A stretch of 64,000 nucleotides of DNA from an uncultured Phycisphaerales bacterium (GTDB lineage: Bacteria; Planctomycetota; Phycisphaerae; Sedimentisphaerales; Anaerobacaceae), in NCBI GenBank assembly GCA_937927975.1, contig CALEZT010000082.1, forward strand, positions 1 to 64,000. The letters are read 5' to 3'. Under the pieces are notes generated by a model. It saw only the letters and a list, made by a program, of their open reading frames with translations, ran no database searches and had not been told where the DNA came from. The position numbers were made by a program, and so were the translations under genes. Shown one piece after another: positions 1-8,612 of the stretch (the first letter of the stretch is position 1; every line of letters begins with the position of its first letter).

Positions 1-1
1 G

Positions 2-262
2 CTCCTACGGATGGTTATCGGCCAAAGACACTGTTTTGAGATAGTTTCTAAGGGGTGCAAATTGTCGCGCAGAGATCCGGACTGTCCCGGTATAGAGAAG
101 GATTTGTATGGAGAACCCTTCACAAAAAATGATCTTGTTCTGCCTGAGATAGTAATGGAGGACTTTGAGTGCGATGTGGCGAAGCAAATGGAACCGGCCT
201 TCGAGATCGTCTGGAACGCTGCGGGCCTGCCACGAGCGAAGACCACCCAGGCTGGCTCCTAA
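2..262 (+). CDS. Unidentified protein, probably a C-terminal fragment cut by the window edge
   Basis: The frame is open from the first complete codon of the window to a TAA stop, so the gene may begin upstream; an internal ATG at 11 would give 83 residues. The product is polar with a short hydrophobic middle (DLVLPEIVMEDFE) and ends in a run resembling the end of a globular domain (FEIVWNAAGLPR). No signal peptide or catalytic motif is visible. I do not recognise the family. It lies upstream of, and on the same strand as, the toxin-antitoxin pair, which has its own promoter. Confidence 0.4.
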   Translation, partial: LLRMVIGQRHCFEIVSKGCKLSRRDPDCPGIEKDLYGEPFTKNDLVLPEIVMEDFECDVAKQMEPAFEIVWNAAGLPRAKTTQAGS

Positions 263-312
263 TCACTGAGAACGAATCCTATCTGCCTCTGATGGCTTGT
301 TCGGCAAGACGT

Positions 313-341
313 TGCATTACCTTGGCGGGGGTGGTAGAATA
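313..341 (+). promoter_or_regulatory. Promoter of the toxin-antitoxin operon
   Basis: TTGCAT (313-318), a 17-base spacer and TAGAAT (336-341) form a housekeeping-type promoter 52 bases before the antitoxin start. It was recognised by eye and no start site is known. Confidence 0.5.
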
Positions 342-392
342 GCCGTGACTGGAAAGCGTATTGTTGGTCACAGGTCAGAAGGTGAAGGCAAC

Positions 393-629
393 ATGAAGAC
401 GGAGATTTTGGTACCCAATCCAATTCTTGAGGCCGCCGAGCGGTTGGCGCAGGAACTTGGCATGTCTTTGAGCGAGTTCTATGTCGCCGCCCTGACCGCC
501 TACATGGCAACCTATCAGAATGGAGACATCACCAAGAAGCTCGATGAGGTCTACGCGAGAGAGAAATCCACACTGGAACCGGGGGTGATCGCGATTCAGA
601 TTGCTTCGATAGGTGAAGAAGAGTGGTGA
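393..629 (+). CDS. Antitoxin of a MazEF/PemIK-like pair
   Basis: A 78-residue acidic protein with a ribbon-helix-helix-like N-terminus: a beta strand (KTEILVPNPIL) followed by two helices (EAAERLAQELGM, SLSEFYVAALTAYM). This is the layout of small antitoxins that bind DNA as dimers. The C-terminal half is acidic (IASIGEEEW), as expected for a toxin-binding tail. ATG 393 is chosen because a purine-rich GAAGGTGAAGG lies just before it and the downstream promoter spacing fits. It overlaps the toxin start by 7 bases, so the two are probably translationally coupled. It should neutralise the toxin and repress the operon; both roles are inferred from the family. Confidence 0.8.
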   Translation: MKTEILVPNPILEAAERLAQELGMSLSEFYVAALTAYMATYQNGDITKKLDEVYAREKSTLEPGVIAIQIASIGEEEW

Positions 630-967
630 TCCAGCGGGGAGAGATCTGGTGGGCGAGTCTTCCTGAACCGGCAGGATCGGAGCCGGGTTACCGCAGGCCT
701 GTGCTTGTGGTTCAATCCGATGACTTCAATCAAAGCCGAATTGCGACCGCGATCGCGCTGGTCATCACCTCCAATCTCAGGTTGGCCCAGGCTCCAGGCA
801 ATGTGTTTCTTCCCCAGAAGTTGACCGGGCTCTCGAAGGATTCTGTCGCCAACGTGTCGCAGATCGTAACCGTGGACAAGAGCTTCCTGACGGATAAGAT
901 CGGCATCCTTCCCCTGAGCGTGATCGAGCAAATCGACAAGGGACTGCATCTGGTCCTACACCTGTGA
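623..967 (+). CDS. MazF/PemK-family endoribonuclease toxin
   Basis: A 114-residue protein with the MazF/PemK beginning RGEIWWASLPEP followed by GYRRPVLVVQSDDFN, the conserved first strands and RPVLVVQ motif, and a later conserved strand-helix end (LPLSVIEQIDKGL). Family members cleave RNA at short sequences and are held inactive by the adjacent antitoxin. The start is GTG, at 623 or 626; 623 sits seven bases after AGGTG inside the antitoxin gene. Length is normal and no break is seen, so the toxin looks intact. Substrate sequence cannot be told from the protein. Confidence 0.9.
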   Translation: MVIQRGEIWWASLPEPAGSEPGYRRPVLVVQSDDFNQSRIATAIALVITSNLRLAQAPGNVFLPQKLTGLSKDSVANVSQIVTVDKSFLTDKIGILPLSVIEQIDKGLHLVLHL

Positions 968-1162
968 TAGCTACGTGGCAACGAGTGACCGGCCGCTGGT
1001 CTTCTGACCACTCCCACAGCACAGGAATCCACAACCAAAGCATGCGACAAGGGAGGCGGTGCCTGGAGTAACCTTACCCCCCGTTCGAGCGTACAATACG
1101 TGGTGATCCCAAGTGAGGATTGTCAGTTCAACGGGCGTGGTTTGTGCGTGGGAGGTCGTGGG

Positions 1163-2137
1163 ATGGCCGGAAAGACCTTTGTGACGGCGGGAATCGTGTG
1201 CGTGGTGGGGTTGGCTTCTCTTCTGGGGGCGACGGAGCCGCCGCCGATTCCGCCGGGGTATGAGAGCGAGCTGGCGGTCATGGCCGCGCTGGCGACGCGT
1301 CAGGTCAAGCTGATCGACGGGAAGAACCTCGTCGTGCCCGCCGGGGTCGAAGAGACGCTCGGCGTCGAATACGGCCAAGGCGGCGGCCGGCCCCTCCAGT
1401 TGGACCTCTATGTTCCCACGGGACGCGCCAAAGCGGGGCCCGCCATCCTCTTCATCCACGGCGGCGCCTGGAAGAGCGGCAAGCGCGGCGACCTGAAATA
1501 CTACTGCGTGAAATTCGCGGAGAAAGGGTATGTCACCGCCACCGCGAGCTACCGCCTGACGCAGGAAGCGCCGTTCCCCGCTGCGGTCGAGGACGTCAAG
1601 TGCGCGGTTCGATGGCTTCGCGCCAACGCCGCGACGTATCAGATCGATCCGAATCGCATTGCGGTCTCAGGCAATTCCGCGGGCGGACACCTGGCCTTAA
1701 TGGTCGGGTACTCGGACGATCCGTCGCTGGAAGGCGCCGGCGGCAATCCCGGCGTCAGCAGCCGGGTTTGCGCGGTGGTCGATTTCTACGGCCCGGCCGA
1801 CCTGACCACGGAGTACGCCAGGAAGCAGAAACTCATCACCGACTTCCTGGGCGGCAAGACGTTCGAAGAGGCGCCCGAAGTCTTCAAGCAGGCGTCGCCC
1901 CTGGCGCACCTGACCAAAGATGATCCGCCTACGCTCATCTTCCAGGGGACCCTCGACAACCTGGTTCCCGTCGCCCAGTCCGACGCGCTGGCGGTGAAGC
2001 TCAAGGAGCTGGGAATCGACCGCGTCTACGAGCGATACGAAGGCTGGCCGCACGCGATGGACGTCGCGGAAGCGGTGAATCGCAGATGCCTGTACCAGAT
2101 GGAGCAGTTCTTCAGGAAACACGTCAGCAACGAGTAG
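1163..2137 (+). CDS. Secreted alpha/beta hydrolase, BD-FAE/carboxylesterase-like
   Basis: A 324-residue exported esterase-like enzyme. Residues 1-21 are a signal peptide (MAGKTFVTAG, then IVCVVGLASLLGA). The hydrolase domain shows the oxyanion-hole motif HGGAW, the nucleophile elbow GNSAGGHLA, an acid residue in the GTLDNLVP strand and the catalytic His in GWPHAMDV. The family hydrolyses acyl or feruloyl esters, often on plant polysaccharides; the substrate here is not visible. ATG 1163 is chosen because GGGAGG precedes it by seven bases and the signal peptide begins there; a longer frame from 1100 lacks both. The 51732-52679 product is a clear paralogue. The gene converges with the anti-sigma gene at 2203. 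Confidence 0.88.
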   Translation: MAGKTFVTAGIVCVVGLASLLGATEPPPIPPGYESELAVMAALATRQVKLIDGKNLVVPAGVEETLGVEYGQGGGRPLQLDLYVPTGRAKAGPAILFIHGGAWKSGKRGDLKYYCVKFAEKGYVTATASYRLTQEAPFPAAVEDVKCAVRWLRANAATYQIDPNRIAVSGNSAGGHLALMVGYSDDPSLEGAGGNPGVSSRVCAVVDFYGPADLTTEYARKQKLITDFLGGKTFEEAPEVFKQASPLAHLTKDDPPTLIFQGTLDNLVPVAQSDALAVKLKELGIDRVYERYEGWPHAMDVAEAVNRRCLYQMEQFFRKHVSNE

Positions 2138-2149
2138 TCTGAAGAATAG

Positions 2150-2180
2150 CCAAGGCCAGGCTCCGCCAGCCTGGCCTTGG
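2150..2180. terminator. Bidirectional hairpin between convergent genes
   Basis: A 13-bp perfect stem (CCAAGGCCAGGCT paired with its complement) with a five-base loop sits between the convergent genes ending at 2137 and 2203. There is no long T tract, so strength is uncertain. Confidence 0.6.
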
Positions 2181-2202
2181 GGATCGACGTGTTGATACCT
2201 CT

Positions 2203-3921
2203 CTACTGGCGGGGGCGGATCAGCAGGCCGCAGGAACCGAATGTGGTGATTGGTCCCTTGGGGGCGCCACCCGTGAACGGCGTGACCCACAGGCCCTCGG
2301 GCTTCTGAATCAGTTCGAACCCGCTCTGCGGATCGACGCCGACCTTCAATGCGTAGGAGGTCACCGGGATCAGGCTCTTCAGGACGGTCTTGATTGTGTC
2401 CCCCTCGCGGGGCAGATCGCTCAACGAGACGTGCCACTGGAAGAGGAGTTTCGCAGGTCCCGCGGCCAGCTTGTCCAACGGCAGTTCGACGTTGTACGTT
2501 CCTTCGCCGGTCTGCTGAAAGGTCAACGGCTCGCGGTCGAGCAGCACTGCCTCCAGCGGGGCGTTCGGGTAGGGCAGCGCGACCGGCATCGACGATACGC
2601 CCGTCGGGCCCTTGAGCAGCGTCACGTACGCCTTGACCCGGGCCTTCTCTTCCGGCAGGATCATCCAGTAATCCTCCTGCGTCCCGACGAACTCGGGCTT
2701 GGACCACTGCTGATAGGCGATCGGTTTCTCCTCAACATCATCGGCATCCAGCGGTTCGGGCAGCTTGTCCGAAGGGACGTCCTCGACACGCAGATCACCG
2801 TAGATGACGCGGTAGGTCGCTGAGTCCTTCGGCCGGTACCAGAAGATCGGGGTCGCGGCGTCGCCGAGCTGCACGCCTTTGCCGCGGTAGTACCACTTGC
2901 CCTCGCCCTTGAAGAAGCGGAGGAACAGGAGGTGTTTCGAGAGTTTCGTGCCGATCTCGGTCTTCTGCTCGTCGGACAGGGTGGACTCGTCCATCTTCTT
3001 CTTGAGGTCGCCGGCGCCCTTGAGGTACTCATCCAGCGAGACCCCGTCGGGGAACAGGCCGTCGTTGAAGGTCTCGGCCAGGACGTGAAGGCCCTCGATG
3101 AAGTCCGCCTCGGTCGAGCCGAGCAGGTCCAGCTCCATCTTCTGCTCGGTGTACCCCGCCGGCACCTCCATGTTGAACAGCGACTCGTCCAGGGAGACGC
3201 CGAATTGTAAGTTCTTGCAGATGACGGTCAGTTGGCCTTCCTTCTGTTCGATCCGGACGGGCAATCCCGTCTCGGCGTCGGCCCAGAGCACGATCTCGGT
3301 TTTCGGATGCCTCATGCGAAAGCCGACCGCGTCCCGACCATCGATCTGCCGGATGCCGAGGTCCTCCGTCACGAAGTTGGGGCTTTCCTGAAGCTTGACC
3401 AGGACGGTCTTGAGGTGTTCGAGGTAGTTCGGGATCGAAGGTATTCCTTTCAGATTGATGTGAGCCGCTTCTCTCTTCGATTCATCGAGAGTGAGGATGC
3501 GCCCGGCCTCGATGTCGATGATGCTGACGTTCCCCGGCGCGTTGGAGATCGTTCGCCGGATGCGAGAGCCTATGATCATGTCCCGGACGACAGGGGCGTC
3601 CTCCTTCTCTTCACCGACGACGATGTCGAGGATCGCGGTGTTGGCGTTGAGGATGGGCTGGATGGCCTGGGCGAACGTGACGCCGGAAGTGCCGGCGAAT
3701 TGCAGTCCGAGCAGGACCGCGACGACGATCACCGCCGCGGCGGCGAGTTTAATGGCTTTGCTGTTCATGACGATTCTCCACGCGCCGGGACGGGCGTCGC
3801 CCATAGCCCGGCGGTTCTCCAAGTCCGCCAGGGCGTCGGCCAGAATCCGTCGATCGACCTGTTCGGACGATGTGATCTGCGATTGATGAATGAGTTTCTT
3901 TATGTCGTCTGCTGGTTGCAT
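2203..3921 (-). CDS. Membrane-anchored anti-sigma-like protein with LolA-like outer domain
   Basis: A 572-residue protein. Residues 1-52 are cytoplasmic and charged, without the CxxC zinc finger found in the other anti-sigma proteins of this window. Residues about 57-78 form one membrane helix (LAAAAVIVVAVLLGLQF). A LolA/outer-membrane-lipoprotein-sorting-like beta domain follows to about residue 260, with the typical end VPAGYTEQKMEL. A further region contains FWYRPKDSATYRVIYGDL, shared with two other anti-sigma proteins here. The start overlaps the sigma gene (3900-4526) by 22 bases, so the two are one unit. It probably sequesters that sigma factor at the membrane and responds to an outer signal; this role is inferred from context. 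Confidence 0.78.
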   Translation of the reverse strand: MQPADDIKKLIHQSQITSSEQVDRRILADALADLENRRAMGDARPGAWRIVMNSKAIKLAAAAVIVVAVLLGLQFAGTSGVTFAQAIQPILNANTAILDIVVGEEKEDAPVVRDMIIGSRIRRTISNAPGNVSIIDIEAGRILTLDESKREAAHINLKGIPSIPNYLEHLKTVLVKLQESPNFVTEDLGIRQIDGRDAVGFRMRHPKTEIVLWADAETGLPVRIEQKEGQLTVICKNLQFGVSLDESLFNMEVPAGYTEQKMELDLLGSTEADFIEGLHVLAETFNDGLFPDGVSLDEYLKGAGDLKKKMDESTLSDEQKTEIGTKLSKHLLFLRFFKGEGKWYYRGKGVQLGDAATPIFWYRPKDSATYRVIYGDLRVEDVPSDKLPEPLDADDVEEKPIAYQQWSKPEFVGTQEDYWMILPEEKARVKAYVTLLKGPTGVSSMPVALPYPNAPLEAVLLDREPLTFQQTGEGTYNVELPLDKLAAGPAKLLFQWHVSLSDLPREGDTIKTVLKSLIPVTSYALKVGVDPQSGFELIQKPEGLWVTPFTGGAPKGPITTFGSCGLLIRPRQ

Positions 3922-4526
3922 TCAGTGACCTCGTTGTCGCAGCGCCGCTGCGCGTCGGGGTTGAGGGTAACCCGCAGTTTGTCAATTCCGTACCGGTATC
4001 GGCTCTTGGCCGTATTCGTGGATATCTGCATGGCCTTGGCGATCGCGTGGAACGTCATCCGCCCATGCAGGTGCAGCATGACGATCTCGCGCTGCTCGAA
4101 GGGCAGCTCGGCCAAAGCCCGGCCCAGCATCTCAAGCTCCTCGTTGCAGACCACGCTCTCCAGCGTGTCGCGGGCATCCTGCCCGCGTTCCGAGGGCGGC
4201 CCCAGACCCAAGGGCCGCTGCGCGTCCGGCTCGACACAGCCCCCGGCGCCGACTCGCAACCGCACGCGCTGGGCCTTGTTCCAGTTGCGAGCGTGGTTGG
4301 CCGTGCAGGTCAGGAGAAATCCCTTGAGGCTGCCGGTCAATCGGAACTGGTCCAGGTAGCGGACGAAGGACAGGAACACGTCGTGCACGACGTCCTCCGC
4401 CGCGGTCTTGTCGTTGAGCAGACCCATGGCCAGCAGCAGCAAATCCGCCTTGTACTTCTCATAGATCCGCGTGAGAGCCTCGCGGCTCCCACGCCTGGAT
4501 TGGAACACGAGCAACGTGTCTTCCAT
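3900..4526 (-). CDS. ECF RNA polymerase sigma factor
   Basis: A 208-residue sigma-70-family factor. Region 2 is clear (ALTRIYEKYKADLL, then AAEDVVHDVFLSFVR), and region 4 carries the helix-turn-helix (LAELPFEQREIVMLHLH, then ISTNTAKSRYRYGIDKLR). The linker between them is long and rich in Gly, Arg and Pro. It directs RNA polymerase to promoters normally silenced by the partner anti-sigma protein encoded directly downstream. The start at ATG 4526 (MEDTLLVF) is preferred over an upstream in-frame start at 4574 because family members begin close to the region 2 helix; no strong ribosome site marks either. Confidence 0.88.
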   Translation of the reverse strand: MEDTLLVFQSRRGSREALTRIYEKYKADLLLLAMGLLNDKTAAEDVVHDVFLSFVRYLDQFRLTGSLKGFLLTCTANHARNWNKAQRVRLRVGAGGCVEPDAQRPLGLGPPSERGQDARDTLESVVCNEELEMLGRALAELPFEQREIVMLHLHGRMTFHAIAKAMQISTNTAKSRYRYGIDKLRVTLNPDAQRRCDNEVTECNQQTT

Positions 4527-4811
4527 AAGCCGGCCTATCGGGTACCCAGTAACGTCCGTTCGCCAATATAACAACTGCCGCGGCGGTTTGGGTCTACCGA
4601 GCCGACAAATCTTCGCGTGGGGAGAAGGAGGGCAGATGGATGCGTGGGATCACCCCCGAGGGCGGGGGTGCCACACGGTTCGATTGCCGATCTTGCTCGT
4701 CAAAACTCATCAGGATGGGGCTCGCCCTGTCGAAAGCCCCGCCCGCGCTACCTGTCGTTGCCGGGTAGTGCGGGCGGGTGTCAGCGATTCGGATTACCGT
4801 GATGCGCCAGG

Positions 4812-6437
4812 CTACCTCTTCAGGTACTCTCTGGCCGGGACGAGACTGTCCACGAGACGATGCAACTCCTCATCGGTCACAGGGCCGTTGATCGCCAGCG
4901 CGGGGAAGGTGCCCGCGGGCGATTCCAGCACGTAGCCGGTGCGGTTTTCGGAGGGCGGGTCCTTGATGATATACTTGGCGCTTTGCAGCAGGATGCCGGA
5001 ATACCACTTCTGCGGCCCGCCGCCCCAGACCTTGAAGCCGTTCGGCGAGGTGTACGCGATCTGGCCCTGTTTCACGATCCGGCCGAGCATCGCGTTGTAC
5101 GTGGGCGACTGCACCAGGACCAGGTGCCGGCCGTCCTCGGCGCGGGCCGCCATGGCGAACATCCGCCCGCCGGGACTGGCCGGATCGATGGCGTCGGTGA
5201 TGTCGATGGCGCCGGTCCACGCGGATTTGGCCGAGAAGACGTAGGTCTCGAAGGTCGCCTTCTCGACCATGTGCTGCACGGAGACGTGCGGCACGACCAT
5301 GTCCGGCGTAACGGTGACCTGCGGCGCCGGGCGGGCGGCGCCGCCTTCGATTCCGCCGAGGTTCCAGGCGACCACCGGTGCATCGACCGGCTCGGTCAGG
5401 ACGCGACGGATGAGCAGTTGCGGGTGGCCCTGCAGGATGAACTCTTTCTCCGCGATTGTGGAGTCGTCATGCAGCACCCTGAAGAGCCACCAACTGCTCA
5501 ACTGCCCGTCCGGATCGGGCGTGCCCACCTTGAAGATGGTCACAGGCCGGCCGTCCGAGAGAGTGCCAACCTCGACGCCCTGGACCTGCGTACTGTCGGC
5601 GCCCAGCGAGGTCTTGAGCCCGGCGGCCAGGCCCAGGTACTCCGCGGGGTTCTGCGGCGGCTTGAAACCCTCCGCTACCGGCTGGCCGACCACCTGGATC
5701 GCCCCTTCCGAGGCGATGATCGCGCCGTAGATCGTCCGGCCGTCGCAGGCGTTCGCGAAGACCACCGCATCGCCCGCCTTCAGGACCCGGCTGAAGCAGC
5801 CGCTCAGCGGATCGTACCAGGAGTGGTCGGTCACCACGTAGGATTCGGGCTCGACCGCCAGCTTCAACTGGTTGATTTGCAGTTGCCCGTCGGGCTTGAG
5901 CGAGCACATGGGAATCCAGGTGTAGTTGGGTTCCCCCGCCTGCTCCTCGGCGCTGCGGGCGTGCACGACGATCTCGTTCTGGATGTGGATGATCCGCGTC
6001 CCGGCAAAGAGCGCCTCCTCGGCCGCGCAGGCCGTCGCCAGAAGACTCACGCCGTGGGATGACGGGAATTGGGTGATCCCGAAAAGCGCGACGGCGATCA
6101 GAACGGCCGCCGCCACAGCGAACTTCATACCTGACCTTGTCATGATTCTTCTCCATGCAAAGACCCGCCGGGTGCCCGGCCGGGCCGTTGTCTCCATTTC
6201 CTGTTCTCCGCGCATCGCGGCAAAGAGATGATCGCGGGCCGATGCATGCAACGAGTCATCGGCCGACAGGCTCCTGCGTCGCCCGGCACAACCAAGCAAC
6301 TGCTCGATTTGCGCCAGTTCCGCCCGGCACGAGTCGCACCGTTCCACGTGGGCCCGGACCTCGGCCTGCTGCGGCTCGGGCAGTTCCCCGAGGGCAAGGC
6401 TCGCCAGTTGGCGTCTCATCGACTCATGATTGTCCAT
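4812..6437 (-). CDS. Zinc-finger anti-sigma factor with large extracytoplasmic domain
   Basis: A 541-residue protein. Residues 1-50 hold a zinc-finger anti-sigma domain with the motif HVERCDSCRAEL (H-x3-C-x2-C). A membrane helix (FAVAAAVLIAVALFGITQF) lies at about 103-122. The remaining 400 residues face outside the cytoplasm and I do not recognise them as a known domain; they contain a Trp-rich end (GFKVWGGGPQKWYSGILLQ). It starts 16 bases after the sigma gene at 6454-6951 and should bind and hold that factor. The outer domain is likely the sensor; its ligand is unknown. Confidence 0.85.
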   Translation of the reverse strand: MDNHESMRRQLASLALGELPEPQQAEVRAHVERCDSCRAELAQIEQLLGCAGRRRSLSADDSLHASARDHLFAAMRGEQEMETTARPGTRRVFAWRRIMTRSGMKFAVAAAVLIAVALFGITQFPSSHGVSLLATACAAEEALFAGTRIIHIQNEIVVHARSAEEQAGEPNYTWIPMCSLKPDGQLQINQLKLAVEPESYVVTDHSWYDPLSGCFSRVLKAGDAVVFANACDGRTIYGAIIASEGAIQVVGQPVAEGFKPPQNPAEYLGLAAGLKTSLGADSTQVQGVEVGTLSDGRPVTIFKVGTPDPDGQLSSWWLFRVLHDDSTIAEKEFILQGHPQLLIRRVLTEPVDAPVVAWNLGGIEGGAARPAPQVTVTPDMVVPHVSVQHMVEKATFETYVFSAKSAWTGAIDITDAIDPASPGGRMFAMAARAEDGRHLVLVQSPTYNAMLGRIVKQGQIAYTSPNGFKVWGGGPQKWYSGILLQSAKYIIKDPPSENRTGYVLESPAGTFPALAINGPVTDEELHRLVDSLVPAREYLKR

Positions 6438-6453
6438 AGATCACCTGTCGTCA

Positions 6454-6951
6454 TCAGCTCAGGTACTCGCTCATCTCGCGGGCCAGTTCCTTGACGGCCC
6501 GATGCAACGACACGCGGACGCTATTCCGCGAACAACCCAAAATCTCGGCGATCGCCCCATGATCCAGACCCTCGATCCGCGACAGGATGAACACCTCCGC
6601 CTGCTGCTTCGGCAGCTTCGCCAGGGCCCGCGTGAGCCCGCGCTGCATCTCGTCCAGGCGCAGGCCGGCGTCCGCACCGACGCCGGGGGCCGGAGGATCG
6701 CAATCCTCCAGGGACGCCGGCACGAGCCGCCGGGCCCGGGCCAGTTCCAGCGCCTTGCGCACGGTCACCCGGTAGAGGTACGAGCCCCAGTGGACGGAGG
6801 CGTCGTAGGAGTCCCATCGCCGCCAGATGGCCAGAAAGACCTCCTGGTAGACGTCTTTCGCCGTCTCCGGGTCGCCGAGGACCCGCAGGGCGACGCTCAG
6901 CACGTCCCGGCCGTGGGTGTTCACCAGTTCTTCGAATCGCTTGTCGGACAA
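6454..6951 (-). CDS. ECF RNA polymerase sigma factor
   Basis: A 165-residue ECF sigma factor: region 2 from FEELVNTHGRDVLS through AKDVYQEVFLAIWRRW, and region 4 from LAKLPKQQAEVFILSRIEG to a helix-turn-helix CSRNSVRVSLHRAVKEL. I choose a TTG start at 6951 (product SDKRFEELVNTHG) because the paralogue at 12264 starts at the same place (SDKSFENLVNEHG), an AGGCGG lies about ten bases upstream, and the only upstream ATG (7023) lies inside a motif that looks like the promoter. If that ATG were used the protein would have 189 residues. It pairs with the anti-sigma gene at 4812-6437. Confidence 0.82.
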   Translation of the reverse strand: MSDKRFEELVNTHGRDVLSVALRVLGDPETAKDVYQEVFLAIWRRWDSYDASVHWGSYLYRVTVRKALELARARRLVPASLEDCDPPAPGVGADAGLRLDEMQRGLTRALAKLPKQQAEVFILSRIEGLDHGAIAEILGCSRNSVRVSLHRAVKELAREMSEYLS

Positions 6952-7006
6952 CGTTTGACCGCCTGACTCAACGGTTCCTGAATTCAAGTCCCGGCTGCGC
7001 AGCCGC

Positions 7007-7028
7007 GAGATCTCTATCCACATAGAGG
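7007..7028 (-). promoter_or_regulatory. Conserved motif upstream of the 6454 sigma gene
   Basis: Read on the minus strand, CTCTATGTGG followed by ATAGAGATCTC closely matches the sequence at the same position before the 12264 sigma gene. It lies 56 bases before the chosen start, so it is probably the promoter core or an operator. Which one cannot be decided by eye. Confidence 0.5.
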
Positions 7029-7102
7029 CCCCGCCGAGCCGAGCATTACCGGAAAAATCGACCGTCTCGCATTCTATCAGCGGGCAGACCGCCCGCGCAA
7101 CG

Positions 7103-7129
7103 AAAAGGCCGGGCTTCGTGGGCCCGGCC
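7103..7129 (-). terminator. Rho-independent terminator after the 7161 anti-sigma gene
   Basis: On the minus strand GGCCGGGC and GCCCGGCC form an 8-bp stem with a seven-base loop followed by TTTT. It sits 31 bases after the stop of the anti-sigma gene. Confidence 0.8.
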
Positions 7130-7160
7130 TCGGGTGATTCGGGACCTCGAGTTCGTCGGT

Positions 7161-8612
7161 CTACTTGGGCAAGGCCGCCTCCAGCGTGGCCAGCGCCTCG
7201 CTCGAAACCGTCTCGGCGTGCAGGTCGCCGAAGACGACCCGGTACTCGCTGTCCGAGAGTTTCCATCGCATGAGCGGCAGTTTGATATCGCTCGGCGTAA
7301 CCACATCGCCGCGATAGACCGGGTCTTTCTGCTGGGCGCCCAGCATCTTGTGGAACATGGCCAGCGGCATGAGCTTCATCATCAGCGGCTGGATGGCCAT
7401 CGCGGCAGCCTCTTTGGATCCCGCATTCTTGATCTGCTCGCGCCATTGCTGAGCCGCGGGCTTGTCGCTCGTCATCATGGCGCCGGCCACGTCCATCGAG
7501 ACCTTCCGCAGCCCCTCGGTATCGATCGCCTCCGGGTAGCGTCCCGTGAACTCCACGACCATCTGCAGCGCCTCGATGAAGCCCTTCTCGCTGAAGGACG
7601 GCATCTGGGTCCCGTCCATCGGATCGGCGGCGAAGTCCGCTGGGATCTCGGGCCTGAACTCGGCGGTGCTCACCGGCAGGTCCCACTGATAATCGTAGTC
7701 CACGGCGTCGATCCGGAGGCCTTCCCGAGTCTCCATCTTCGTCTCGGACCGGACCGGGAGCCCGGACTCGGCATCGACCCACAGCGTCACATGAACCCGT
7801 TCGCGCGTGCCGCCCAGATACCCCGGGTCCGTCGTCTCAAATCCCTGCACCTTCCTCCCGTCGATCACAGAGGTTCCGAGTTCCTTGTACCGGCACCCCA
7901 GGAGCGACTTGAGGGTCTCGCGCGGGTCGCGGTTCTGCGTTCGCGCGTTCTCCAGCACGGCATCGTCGAGCGCCATTCGGGCATATCGCTTCTCACCCAG
8001 GTTGACCAGGACCACCGCCTTCTCCTGCGGCAGCATGTACGTCACGAGCCGCGTATGCGTCTCCTGTCCGTCTTTCACGTGGGTGCCGGTCTGGTCGATC
8101 CGCATCCCGTACTCGTTCGACACGAGCACGGTGCTCTCCGTCGCAGTCGTGCCGATCATCGGATCTTCCATGGTCGTCTTCGTCTTGTACATGTACGCCT
8201 GGATCTGTTCCACCTTCGCCAGGACTTCCGCCAGCGCGATGGACTGGGTGCCTGTCCAGAGCATCGCGCCAACGGCACAGGCCACCACCACCGCGGCGGC
8301 GGCCGCTATTCTTGTCTTTGGATTGTTCATAATCAGTCTCCTGATGCGAAGGCCCGTCCCGGCCTGTGCGGCCGACCTGAACCTCGCGTTCTGTTCTTGA
8401 ATGATCCGGTTCATCACGTCGTCTTCGACGCTGGCCTGAGCCAGCGCCTTGCCGTTGCCGACCAGGCGTTGCCGCAGGGTCTGCAGCCCCTGGAGCTCCG
8501 CCCGACACGTCTCACACGTCTTGAGGTGTTCCCTGACGGCCTGCTCCTGCGAATCGTTCAGCAGTCCCTCAAGCCTTTCCACCAACAGTTCCTTGCATCC
8601 TGCGCAGTTCAT
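7161..8612 (-). CDS. Zinc-finger anti-sigma factor with LolA-like outer domain
   Basis: A 483-residue protein beginning MNCAGCKELLVERL with a second metal site HLKTCETCRAEL, the zinc-finger anti-sigma pattern. A membrane helix (IAAAAAVVVACAVGAMLW) follows at about 104-122. The outer part includes a LolA-like domain, with LWVDAESGLPVRSETKM typical of such domains, and ends with LPLMRWKLSDSEYRVVFGDLHAE, a module shared with the 2203 and 10923 proteins. Its ATG overlaps the sigma stop codon (ATGA), which ties its translation to the sigma factor it should inhibit. A terminator follows at 7103-7129. Confidence 0.87.
   Translation of the reverse strand: MNCAGCKELLVERLEGLLNDSQEQAVREHLKTCETCRAELQGLQTLRQRLVGNGKALAQASVEDDVMNRIIQEQNARFRSAAQAGTGLRIRRLIMNNPKTRIAAAAAVVVACAVGAMLWTGTQSIALAEVLAKVEQIQAYMYKTKTTMEDPMIGTTATESTVLVSNEYGMRIDQTGTHVKDGQETHTRLVTYMLPQEKAVVLVNLGEKRYARMALDDAVLENARTQNRDPRETLKSLLGCRYKELGTSVIDGRKVQGFETTDPGYLGGTRERVHVTLWVDAESGLPVRSETKMETREGLRIDAVDYDYQWDLPVSTAEFRPEIPADFAADPMDGTQMPSFSEKGFIEALQMVVEFTGRYPEAIDTEGLRKVSMDVAGAMMTSDKPAAQQWREQIKNAGSKEAAAMAIQPLMMKLMPLAMFHKMLGAQQKDPVYRGDVVTPSDIKLPLMRWKLSDSEYRVVFGDLHAETVSSEALATLEAALPK

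Noticed and set aside
6952..7782. Long N-terminal extension of the 6454 sigma factor
   Set aside because: It would translate the promoter-like motif, a terminator and the antisense or out-of-frame end of the 7161 gene; the paralogue at 12264 has no such extension.
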